DNA from: Streptococcus oralis
GTDB taxonomy: Bacteria > Bacillota > Bacilli > Lactobacillales > Streptococcaceae
Assembly: GCF_016127915.1 (NCBI RefSeq)
Contig: NZ_CP066059.1
Location: 434,001 to 498,000 of the forward strand
Length of the DNA: 64,000 nt
Direction: 5' to 3'
The stretch's first letter is position 1; the number at the start of each line of letters is the position of its first letter. The notes beneath the pieces are model-generated. The model searched no databases. It had not been told where the DNA came from and worked only from the letters and a program-made list of their open reading frames with translations. Shown in pieces: positions 33,465-41,900 of this stretch. The translations under genes and the position numbers were made by a program.

Positions 33465-34709
33465 ATGAAATTTGTTGGACTTGTTGGATCAAACTACGAT
33501 CAATCATATAACCGCAAACTCTTGGAATTTATCCGTCGCAATTTCAAATTCAAATTTGAATTAGAAGTTCTTGAAATTGACGAAGTTCCAATGTTTAACC
33601 AAGACGAAAAATGGGACGAAAGCTTCCAATTGCGTTTCTTGTATAACAAGATTACACGTGCTGATGGTGTCATTATCGCCACTCCTGAGCACAACCACAC
33701 TATCTCAGCTTCACTCAAATCTGTACTTGAATGGCTTTCATACGAAGTTCATCCATTTGAAAACAAGCCTGTTATGATTGTGGGTGCATCATACTATGAC
33801 CAAGGAACATCACGTGCCCAAGTTCACCTTCGTAAAATCCTTGATGCTCCAGGTGTCAATGCCTACACGCTTCCAGGTAACGAATTCCTTCTTGGTAAAG
33901 CTAAGGAAGCTTTTGATAACAACGGAAATATCACCAACGAAGGAACTGTTAAATTCCTTGAAACTTGCTTAGATAACTTTGTAAAATACGTAGGAGTCGT
34001 TTCGAAATTGAAAAAACCAAAACCAATCGAACCAGAAGACTTGGATTGTGGAAAACCAATTGCTACAACCATTACAGAAGTTGACCCTGACGATCCAGAA
34101 TGGGTAGAAAAAGTTGCAGCAATCACTGGTGCTGTTTCTGGTGATACCTATGTCAAATTAGACCACGGTATCCTGACAGTTAACCAAATTGATATGTTCT
34201 TGAAAGCTATGCCATTTGAATTGACATACGCTGACGACAACAACCAATTCCTCTACTACAACAACGCTCACCAAGATCCAGACACCATGTTTGCTAAACG
34301 TGTACCACCTCAATCAGGTAGCCGTATGTCGACTGTTCATGGTTCTCTTCCACCAGCACGTATGAAGAACGTAGAGTGGGTTATCGGAACACTTCGCAAC
34401 GGAAACCAAGAATACGTCCGTACGATCGTTCCAGGTTCTCCTGCAGGTGTCATCAACACACACAACTACCAAGCAATGTACTATCCTGATGGATCATACG
34501 CTGGAATCAATGAAATCGTCTTTAACTTCCAACCATGGCTTGACTGGTACCTAAAAGAAACTGGTCAACGTTTGGTAGGTGGTAGTGGACCTTTCGCTCC
34601 TGCTGCTGGAGGTCATGGAGACGCTGATGCTACTTCAGGCGCTTCTGATTCAGGGGATGCTGGAGGCCACGGTGGTGACGCTGACGCTACTTCTGGCGCA
34701 AGCAACTAA
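33465..34709 (+). CDS. FMN reductase fused to a PAS-like domain with a doubly tagged flavinylation tail
   Basis: 414 residues in three parts. Residues 1-190 are an FMN-reductase domain similar to the upstream gene (ATPEHNHTISASLKSVLEW). Residues about 210-370 look like the PAS domain of DUF438-type proteins (LTVNQIDMFLKAMPFELTYAD, VHGSLPPARMKNVEWVIG). The tail 378-414 is Gly/His/Asp/Ala/Ser-rich and carries DATSGAS twice (388-394 and 407-413). That fits the ApbE target pattern D-x-x-[ST]-G-A-[ST], so S394 and S413 may each hold FMN. apbE is the first gene of the operon. The tail is inferred as a flavin-carrying arm. Confidence 0.85.
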   Translation: MKFVGLVGSNYDQSYNRKLLEFIRRNFKFKFELEVLEIDEVPMFNQDEKWDESFQLRFLYNKITRADGVIIATPEHNHTISASLKSVLEWLSYEVHPFENKPVMIVGASYYDQGTSRAQVHLRKILDAPGVNAYTLPGNEFLLGKAKEAFDNNGNITNEGTVKFLETCLDNFVKYVGVVSKLKKPKPIEPEDLDCGKPIATTITEVDPDDPEWVEKVAAITGAVSGDTYVKLDHGILTVNQIDMFLKAMPFELTYADDNNQFLYYNNAHQDPDTMFAKRVPPQSGSRMSTVHGSLPPARMKNVEWVIGTLRNGNQEYVRTIVPGSPAGVINTHNYQAMYYPDGSYAGINEIVFNFQPWLDWYLKETGQRLVGGSGPFAPAAGGHGDADATSGASDSGDAGGHGGDADATSGASN

Positions 34710-34715
34710 GAAACC

Positions 34716-34745
34716 AAAAAGGAGCCATTTGGCTCCTCTTTTTTA
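34716..34745 (+). terminator. Terminator of the apbE/FMN-reductase operon
   Basis: AGGAGCC/GGCTCCT hairpin with a 4-base loop and CTTTTTT tail. Confidence 0.9.
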
Positions 34746-34753
34746 TTGCAAAC

Positions 34754-34789
34754 GAAAAGGGGATTGTAAATCTTCTACATCCCCCTTTC
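34754..34789 (-). terminator. Terminator of the glycyl-tRNA synthetase operon
   Basis: GAAAAGGGGAT/ATCCCCCTTTC stem with inner GTA/TAC pairing, placed just after the DUF896 stop on the minus strand. Confidence 0.7.
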
Positions 34790-34792
34790 ATT

Positions 34793-35050
34793 TTATGAGT
34801 TAGGATCATCTAAACTGCGGCCGTGCAAACCTTTTTCACGTTGTACTTGGCGTAGTTTTTCTGGTGTGACATCATTTCCTTCCTCGTCCACAATTTTAAT
34901 TCCTTCAATATGGTGGCGAACAGAGCGACGATAGCCTTCGATGTATTCCTCACGAAGTTTAGCTTGTTCCACTTTTTCAGCAGAAGTTAAGCCTTCTGTC
35001 TTTTTCTTTTTGGCAAGCTCGTTAATACGATCAATTTTTTTAGGATCCAT
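34793..35050 (-). CDS. DUF896 (UPF0291) family small protein
   Basis: 85 residues, highly charged. The N-terminal helical hairpin is [21 protein letters not shown] (about 9-29), a hallmark of UPF0291/YnzC, followed by [19 protein letters not shown] and the family tail with DVTPEKLRQ. Cytoplasmic, function not established; in Bacillus a relative is linked to the SOS region. It follows glyS by about 42 bases. Confidence 0.88.
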   Translation of the reverse strand: MDPKKIDRINELAKKKKTEGLTSAEKVEQAKLREEYIEGYRRSVRHHIEGIKIVDEEGNDVTPEKLRQVQREKGLHGRSLDDPNS

Positions 35051-35092
35051 GTTTCTCTCCTTTATGATAAGGTTTAATCCGTTTAACAGATT

Positions 35093-37129
35093 TTATTTGG
35101 TATTGATTTGGTTGAAACGTGCAAGTTTAGCTGCTTTCTTGGTTAGTTGAGTCAAGATTGCCAAGCGATTTTGTCGGACAGCCTGATCTTCAGCCATTAC
35201 CATAGTATTTTCAAAGAAAGCATCAATAACTGGGCTAAGCGCAAAGAGTTGTTCTAATTGCTGACTTGCAGTTCCTGACAAAACGAGTGATTCTACTGTT
35301 TCTGCCAAGGCTTTCTCTTCTTCATTCTCAAAGAGAGCAGGATCAACAGTATCTGTTCCTTCGGCTTTTTCAGCCAAGTTGAAAGCACGTGATAGGGATT
35401 CGACAGACGATTTGAAATCTTCTTTCTTGCCTGCTTCTACGAGAGCACTTGCCGCTTCTAGCATATCTGCCACAACAAAGTTCGAACTTGCAAGGACCGC
35501 TTCCTTGATATCTTTTGGAGTAGAACCCATCATCTTATCGACACGAGCCTTAATAAAGTCCATGACCTCTGCTTTATTTTCATAAGTCAAGCTGTCAAAT
35601 TTCAAATTATAAAGGCTATCGATCAGCTCATCCATAGCAATGTGCCAACCAAAGGCATCCAAGATACGAACCACACCTTGTGTCGCACGACGAAGGGCAT
35701 AAGGGTCATTAGAACCTGATGGAATCAAGCCTACTGAGAAGAAACTCAAAATCGTATCTAATTTGTCTGCAATGGCTAGAATAGCTCCAACTTTGCTCTC
35801 TGGAAGCTCTCCGTCAGCTGATGTAGGCATGTAGTGTTCACGAATAGCAGCTGCAACTGCTGGAGTTTCACCAGCAAGAAGAGCATATTTCTCACCCATA
35901 ATTCCTTGGAGTTCGTCAAATTCACCAACCATACCTGTCAACAAGTCAAACTTGTAAATCGCTGCTGCACGAGCAAGGTCAACTGTTTCATCCACTGACA
36001 AACCAGCTTTTTCTGCCAAGAGAATAGCAATCTGCCCCGTACGAATCATATGTTCACGAAGGGAACCAATCTTTTCATGGAAGGTCACCTGGTTCAATTT
36101 TTCAACAAGATCTGAAATGATCAATTTTTGGTCTTCACGCCAGAAGAATTCTCCGTCCTCCAAGCGGGCAACTAAGACTTTTTCATTACCCTTGATGACA
36201 TTTTCCAAATGCTCTGCGTTTCCATTACGAACAGAAATGAAGTTTGGCAAGAGTTTACCATCTTGATCACGAACAACAAAGTAACGTTGGTGTTCCTTCA
36301 TCGAAGTCACCAAGACCTCTTCTGGAACTTCTAGGTATTTGGCATCAAAACTTCCCATGAAGGCAGTTGGGTATTCAACCAAGTTCAAGACTTCATTGAG
36401 CAAGTCAGCATCAATTTCGATACGTACACCATGTTCAGCTTCGATTGCCTTGATTTGGTCAACAATCATTTGCTCACGTTCACGAGGATCCACGATTACA
36501 AACTGTGCACGAAGGTCTTCTTCATAGCTCAATGCTGACTGAATCTTGGTTTCTTGTCCCAAGAAACGATGACCACGGCTCACACGACCACCCTTGATAT
36601 CAAGGAAATCCAAATCAAACTCTTGCTCGTCCAAGAGAACTGTCAAAGTGTGTACAGGGCGGATATACTCAAAAGTGTTGTTAGCCCAGTGCATGCTAAC
36701 AGGGAAAGTCAAGGACTTCAAGACGTCTACTACACCTGGAACAATGTTCTCAACTGGTTGGCCCACTTCTTCCTTGGTAACATAGACATATTCTTCACCC
36801 TTGATTTCACGGAATTCAATATCTTCAACTGTCAAGCCTTTCCCACGGACAAATCCTTGAGCTGCTTTGGTGAAGTTTCCATCACCATCCAAGGCAATTT
36901 TCTTTGCTGGTCCCTTGAAATCTTCTGTCAAATCAGACTGTTTGTCTGCAAGACCAGTCACACGAACAGCCAAACGGCGTGGTGTTGAGAAAGTTTGAAT
37001 GGCTTCAAAAGACAGGCGATTCTCTTTGAGGAAGGCCGCCGTTTTTTCACCTAGTTGTTTTTCGCTTGGAGTTACTACGTAGGCTGGTAACTCTTCAAGA
37101 CCGAGTTCTACTAATAAGTTTTTTGTCAT
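35093..37129 (-). CDS. glyS: Glycyl-tRNA synthetase beta subunit
   Basis: 678 residues with the family N-terminus [15 protein letters not shown], the HD-like core and C-terminal anticodon-binding (DALR-like) helical region. It pairs with GlyQ as the alpha2beta2 bacterial enzyme. It is separated from glyQ by a 211-base gap with two hairpins, unusual for subunits needed in equal amounts. Transcription comes from the T-box leader upstream of the GFA gene. Confidence 0.96.
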   Translation of the reverse strand: MTKNLLVELGLEELPAYVVTPSEKQLGEKTAAFLKENRLSFEAIQTFSTPRRLAVRVTGLADKQSDLTEDFKGPAKKIALDGDGNFTKAAQGFVRGKGLTVEDIEFREIKGEEYVYVTKEEVGQPVENIVPGVVDVLKSLTFPVSMHWANNTFEYIRPVHTLTVLLDEQEFDLDFLDIKGGRVSRGHRFLGQETKIQSALSYEEDLRAQFVIVDPREREQMIVDQIKAIEAEHGVRIEIDADLLNEVLNLVEYPTAFMGSFDAKYLEVPEEVLVTSMKEHQRYFVVRDQDGKLLPNFISVRNGNAEHLENVIKGNEKVLVARLEDGEFFWREDQKLIISDLVEKLNQVTFHEKIGSLREHMIRTGQIAILLAEKAGLSVDETVDLARAAAIYKFDLLTGMVGEFDELQGIMGEKYALLAGETPAVAAAIREHYMPTSADGELPESKVGAILAIADKLDTILSFFSVGLIPSGSNDPYALRRATQGVVRILDAFGWHIAMDELIDSLYNLKFDSLTYENKAEVMDFIKARVDKMMGSTPKDIKEAVLASSNFVVADMLEAASALVEAGKKEDFKSSVESLSRAFNLAEKAEGTDTVDPALFENEEEKALAETVESLVLSGTASQQLEQLFALSPVIDAFFENTMVMAEDQAVRQNRLAILTQLTKKAAKLARFNQINTK

Positions 37130-37215
37130 ATTTTTTCTCCGAAAAGTATCTTTTTATTTTCCAGTTTGCCTTATGTGATTGGCACACAAGCAACCAACTT
37201 CGTTGTTTCATTGCT

Positions 37216-37273
37216 AAAATTGGAGTCGAAAGTCTCCAATTTTGCCTAGTATCCTTAGCTTCACTAAGGATAC
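37216..37273 (-). other. Two perfect hairpins in the glyQ-glyS gap
   Basis: AAAATTGGAG/CTCCAATTTT at 37216-37243 and GTATCCTTAG/CTAAGGATAC at 37249-37273, five bases apart. They lie inside the operon, and no T-run follows on the minus strand. Candidate mRNA-processing or small-RNA structure. Confidence 0.65.
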
Positions 37274-37340
37274 CTTCATCACTGCGGCAACTGGATCAGG
37301 GCTCACTCTGTTCGCCCATTTTCGTAATTTGTCACTCTCT

Positions 37341-38258
37341 TTATTCTGCGTCTTCTGCTAAGAGTTTAGCTCGTGTTTCTTCATCCAAAAGTGGGTAGCC
37401 TAGGCGTTTGCGCTCTGCGACAAAGGTTTTGGCTACGACACGGGCCAAGTTACGGATACGAGCGATATAGCCTGCGCGCTCAGTTACGGATACGGCACCA
37501 CGCGCGTCAAGCAGGTTAAAGGTATGTGAACATTTGAGAACATAGTCATAAGCAGGGTGAACCAAACCCTCTCCCAAGGCACGACCAGCTTCTTTTTCAA
37601 ACTTATCAAAATTTTCAAGCAACATTTCTTGATCAGAAATTTCAAACGAATATTTTGAGTGCTCGTACTCAGGCTGGATGAAGATTTCTCCGTATTTTAC
37701 ACCATCGGCCCACTCGATATCATAGACAGAATCAACTTCTTGAATATAAGAAGCCAAGCGTTCTAAACCATAGGTAACTTCCGCAGTCACAGGGCCAGTT
37801 GCCAATCCACCAACTTGTTGGAAATAAGTGAACTGAGTGATTTCCATCCCATCAAGCCAAACTTCCCATCCAAGACCAGCCGAACCAGTTGATGGGTTTT
37901 CCCAGTTGTCCTCAACAAAACGAATATCGTGTTCCAAAGGATTGATTCCCAATTTTTCTAAAGACTCAAGATAAAGTTCTTGGATATTTGATGGAGAAGG
38001 TTTCATGACCACTTGGAATTGGTGGTGTTGGTAAAGACGGTTAGGGTTTTCCCCATAACGACCGTCAGCAGGACGACGTGATGGCTCTACATAAGCCGCA
38101 TTCCATGGCTCAGGTCCGATAGCGCGAAGGAAAGTGTAAGGACTCATTGTCCCTGCACCTTTTTCATTATCATAAGCCTGCATAAGCATACAACCTTGAT
38201 CATTCCAAAATTGTTGCAAAGTCAAAATAATTTCTTGAAATGTTAATTTCTTAGACAT
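37341..38258 (-). CDS. glyQ: Glycyl-tRNA synthetase alpha subunit
   Basis: 305-residue class II synthetase catalytic subunit. The N-terminus [41 protein letters not shown] start of the ATP site, and [20 protein letters not shown] are all typical. Charges tRNA-Gly together with GlyS. It follows the GFA-like gene by 35 bases. Confidence 0.97.
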   Translation of the reverse strand: MSKKLTFQEIILTLQQFWNDQGCMLMQAYDNEKGAGTMSPYTFLRAIGPEPWNAAYVEPSRRPADGRYGENPNRLYQHHQFQVVMKPSPSNIQELYLESLEKLGINPLEHDIRFVEDNWENPSTGSAGLGWEVWLDGMEITQFTYFQQVGGLATGPVTAEVTYGLERLASYIQEVDSVYDIEWADGVKYGEIFIQPEYEHSKYSFEISDQEMLLENFDKFEKEAGRALGEGLVHPAYDYVLKCSHTFNLLDARGAVSVTERAGYIARIRNLARVVAKTFVAERKRLGYPLLDEETRAKLLAEDAE

Positions 38259-38293
38259 TGAATACTCCTTTAATTTATATTATCTTTTTAGAT

Positions 38294-38665
38294 TTATTCA
38301 TCAAGCAACCAAGAAAAAGCTGGGTCCTGAAAAATATGACGTTTGGGTACAGTTTGTAAATTCTGATCGCATTCGTCTATTGTACCTAATTTCAAAGCAC
38401 AGACTTCTGGTATATTTTCTTGAGCAGTGAAAATTTGACTATGACAGTTCTGGCAGTAATAGCGTTGCTTCCCTGGAGATGAACTATAGGTAACCAACTG
38501 TTCTTTTCCATACAATACTAGGTTTTTACTGCTAACTTTGGCATTCACTGTATAGGCAGACGCAGTTGCTTTCCGACAGAATGAGCAATGGCAAAAAACT
38601 AATTCCGACAATTCCTCATCTAAAGTGTAGGTCACTGCTTTGCATAAACAAGATCCTTTAAGCAT
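38294..38665 (-). CDS. GFA (glutathione-dependent formaldehyde-activating) family zinc protein
   Basis: 123 residues. The Cys pattern of the GFA/Mss4-like zinc fold is complete: C6, C8, C25, C27, C30, and C71, C74 (RYYCQNCHSQIF). Members often bind zinc without known activity; glutathione-formaldehyde turnover is only shown for a few. It lies between the T-box and glyQ, so glycine starvation would induce it too. ATG preceded by AAAGGAG. Function here unknown. Confidence 0.82.
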   Translation of the reverse strand: MLKGSCLCKAVTYTLDEELSELVFCHCSFCRKATASAYTVNAKVSSKNLVLYGKEQLVTYSSSPGKQRYYCQNCHSQIFTAQENIPEVCALKLGTIDECDQNLQTVPKRHIFQDPAFSWLLDE

Positions 38666-38689
38666 TATGCTCCTTTCTACTTAGGCATT

Positions 38690-38882
38690 AGACGGAATTT
38701 AAAAAGAACCGAATTTCAACACCCAAGCCTTACGACTAGGGGCGTCTGAAACGCGGTTCCACCCTAATTTATTACTTCATTGTTTTTGAAAATACGACAG
38801 AAAGCGCCAGTTCCTTATTTTGCCCTACTTGGCTCCCACTATCCCAAGCTCGCTGAAGAACGCCATAAGACTTTCTTTCCTA
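38690..38882 (-). ncRNA. T-box leader (glycine-responsive) of the glyQS operon
   Basis: The T-box signature AGGGTGGAACCGCG is on the minus strand at 38752-38765. The terminator that competes with it is GAACCG-TTTCA/TGAAA-CGGTTC followed by five T, at about 38701-38758. Upstream lie the stem I elements (GAAGAACGCC, AGCGAGCTTGGGATAGTGGGAG). The glycine specificity is inferred from the downstream synthetase genes. Uncharged tRNA-Gly binding would allow read-through. Confidence 0.88.
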
Positions 38883-38888
38883 GCTAGT

Positions 38889-38917
38889 ATTATAGCAGAT
38901 TTTCTAGCTAGTGTAAA
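38889..38917 (-). promoter_or_regulatory. Promoter of the T-box operon
   Basis: TTTACA, 17-base spacer, TATAAT on the minus strand. Expected start near 38882. Confidence 0.8.
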
Positions 38918-38921
38918 CCAA

Positions 38922-38955
38922 AAATGAGTCTGAAAACAAAGTTCCAAACTCATTT
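38922..38955 (-). terminator. Terminator of the subtilisin-like protease gene
   Basis: AAATGAGT/ACTCATTT stem, then TTTTT on the minus strand. Confidence 0.75.
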
Positions 38956-38981
38956 AATAGTAAAGCTTCAGAAAGTCCTGT

Positions 38982-41900
38982 TTAAGGATGTCTTTTCGCT
39001 TTTGGTTTTTTGCCATGTAAATTTCTCTTGGCTTGTTTCAATGCTGTAATGGCATCTTTGACATCTTCTTGGCTCGCTCCTGGATCATTAAGGAGTTCCT
39101 GTGCTTCTTTAAAGACTAGAAGATAAGCTGCTTTTTCTTTCTTGTCAGCATAGATAAATCTCGCGTTCTTTTCTTGGAAAAGGCGTTCATCTTTGACCAG
39201 TTTCTTCAGACTAGAGAAGTCAGTAGCTTTGCCATTTAGTTTGCTTTTAGCTGTTGCTAGGGCAATGAGAGATTGGTCAATTTGATCCTGTTTAACTTTA
39301 GGATCTACAGCTAGTAAGGCAATTTCTTGGAAGGCACGATCATAAGCTCGACGTACTTTTTCCTTGGCATTAGCATATCGTCCAGTTTTAGTCGTTGCAT
39401 AGTAAGCTTTCATAGCTTCTTTCAAGGCTGTAACGTTCGAATCTTTTCCATCCAAAGCTTTACCAGCAGCTTCAAGACTAGCGAGAACGCCATCAATCAA
39501 TTCTTGTTTCAACTTGCTTGACAAGGCTGACTGCGCCACTTGGAAAGCTTGGTCATAAGTTTTTCTCTTATCTGCACTACTATTAAAGTAACGAGACGTT
39601 TCTACCAGTTCTTTTTGTTGATTTACCGCAGCAATCAAGGCCAACTTAGACACAACAGATAGACGCAAAGCATTATTTCGACCTGGCTGAACGAGCAAGG
39701 AAACGAGATCTTCAAGGAGTTCATATCCAGTTGGCAAGGTGACTTGTACAGTATAACGACCTGTAGCAACTTTCTTACCAAAGGCGTATTGACCGTATTT
39801 TTCAGCAGGAAGAGTGATACTTGTCCCATCTTCTCCTTTCAAAACTACTGTAGTCGTCTTTGGAACTGCTCGATTGAAGGAAACAGACACAGGTGCATAT
39901 TCTAGGAGATTTGCTAGGAAGGTAATGGTTTGGAAACTATTCTCTTCCGTCAAGTCAAACTCTTGGGACAAGGCACTGATAAATTTCAATTCTGTTCGAT
40001 CATAACTGAAAATTTCTGCTGTATAATGACCAAACTGTAAGAAATGAATCGCTTTTGTCTTGTCAACATCAACATATTCCCCCTTGCTATTTTTGATTCG
40101 ATAGACGTAGAGGGTATCAATATCCTGGTTTGTTTTTGCGTCCTTCAAGGCAATTTTCACTCGACCACTATTTTGATCGCGCACCAGTTCAGCAAGTGAG
40201 ATATAGTCTACATTTCCTGCATAGTCCTCAACAAGATAGTAAATATTAGCCTTGTCAACATTCTTAGGAAGTGTATAACTACCGTCAGCATTGGCCTTAA
40301 TCAGATGGGTGTTCTCAAGCGCACGAGTTCCAGACTGGTCTTTCCCAGTTAGAACCATGGTCCCTTTCTGGTCAAATGGTGTGAGGTAGAAGACTTTTTC
40401 TGAAAGGATACCGCCTTGACCCACATCTTTTGGTTTGCGAGCTACGAATTCTTGGTTTCCACCTTTAAAGCGAATATAACCACTTGTGATGACAGGTTTT
40501 TGAGTATCAATTTGAATTTTAAAGGTCGTGTATTGTTCTTTGGCTCCTGGAACATCTGGTGTGTAACTAATAACATAGTCATATAAACCATCTGCAACGG
40601 TATTGCCATCAAAATCCTGACCTCTCCAAGCAGTATTATCTAGAATATAACTCTTCAGATTTCTACTGTCACCATCAAAATAATTCTTACGAAGATCCTT
40701 TGCATCGCCCTCCCAAATAGGATGTTCATGCTTAGTATCCGTAGCCGCATAAACTGTAGCCCGAAGATTTACAAGATTTCTCAAAGCAACCGTCTTGTAT
40801 TCAACTAGGTCTTTGTTTCCATCATCATTTGGAGAAATGGCAATACGGACATTCCCTTTTTCGTCCAACTGAAGAACATGCTTACCTTCAGCATTTTGTT
40901 CAATCCCAAGAACAGTAATTCGGCGTCCTTGGCGTTGACCTTTAGAAACAAGAAGGTCATTTTGTAAGGTTGCTAGATAGGTTGCATCATTAGAGTAGTT
41001 AACGGCAGGATTTTCCTTGTCTACCTCTGTATAAAATCCATTTTTCCCTTCTCGAACAAGGTTGTAAATTGGTTTTTCGACAGCGGGGAGATTTTGAAAT
41101 TCACCTCGGAAGCCCATAAATGCAAGACTCACAATATCCCCATCATCTGCTGGATCTACAAAGCGAACAAAACCTTCAAGGAAATAGCCATTTGGCATTT
41201 GTTTGCTGAGTTCAGCAGCAAATTTTCGAGCATCTACTTTAACAGTGACTGTTTGACTGCTGTGGGCTTTGACCGTCACTTCTGGCCAGACTATCTCCGT
41301 TAGTTTTCGAGGTCGAAGGGTGAATTTTCCATCTTGGACTTCGTCTGTATTGGTATTCACTACCATCTTGAGAGTACGGTCAGTATCTGAAATATTGTGT
41401 ACAGTGACCTTGAAAGTAAATTGATCTCCAACATTTCCTAAAGTCACACTTGGATAACCATTTTCACCCGTTACATAGAGGTCGGTTGAAACTGCAGCAG
41501 CTGTATCCACAATACCAGAACCTTGCTGACGAGGAGAGGTATAAGTGCCTGTGTCCTTATTCACATGTGGTTTTGCAGTTGACATGATCAAGGCCTTGAC
41601 AGTCTCTGATACTTGCTCAGGAGTCAATTCTGGATGATATTTTTGAAGGTATTCCTTAACCAAAACTGCAACACCCGTAACATGAGGAGCCGCCATACTG
41701 GTTCCGCTGATACTACCGTAGGTATTGTCATTAAAGGATGAGTAGATATTGCCACCAGGAGCTGTCACGTCTGGTTTCAATTGTCCATCAGTAGTCACGC
41801 CCCAACTTGAAAAGTCAGATAGTTGATTGGCTACATCAGAAGGGCGATTATCCATCTTACCATTAAAAACAATCTTGTAGTTTCCTGATTTTAAGGCTTC

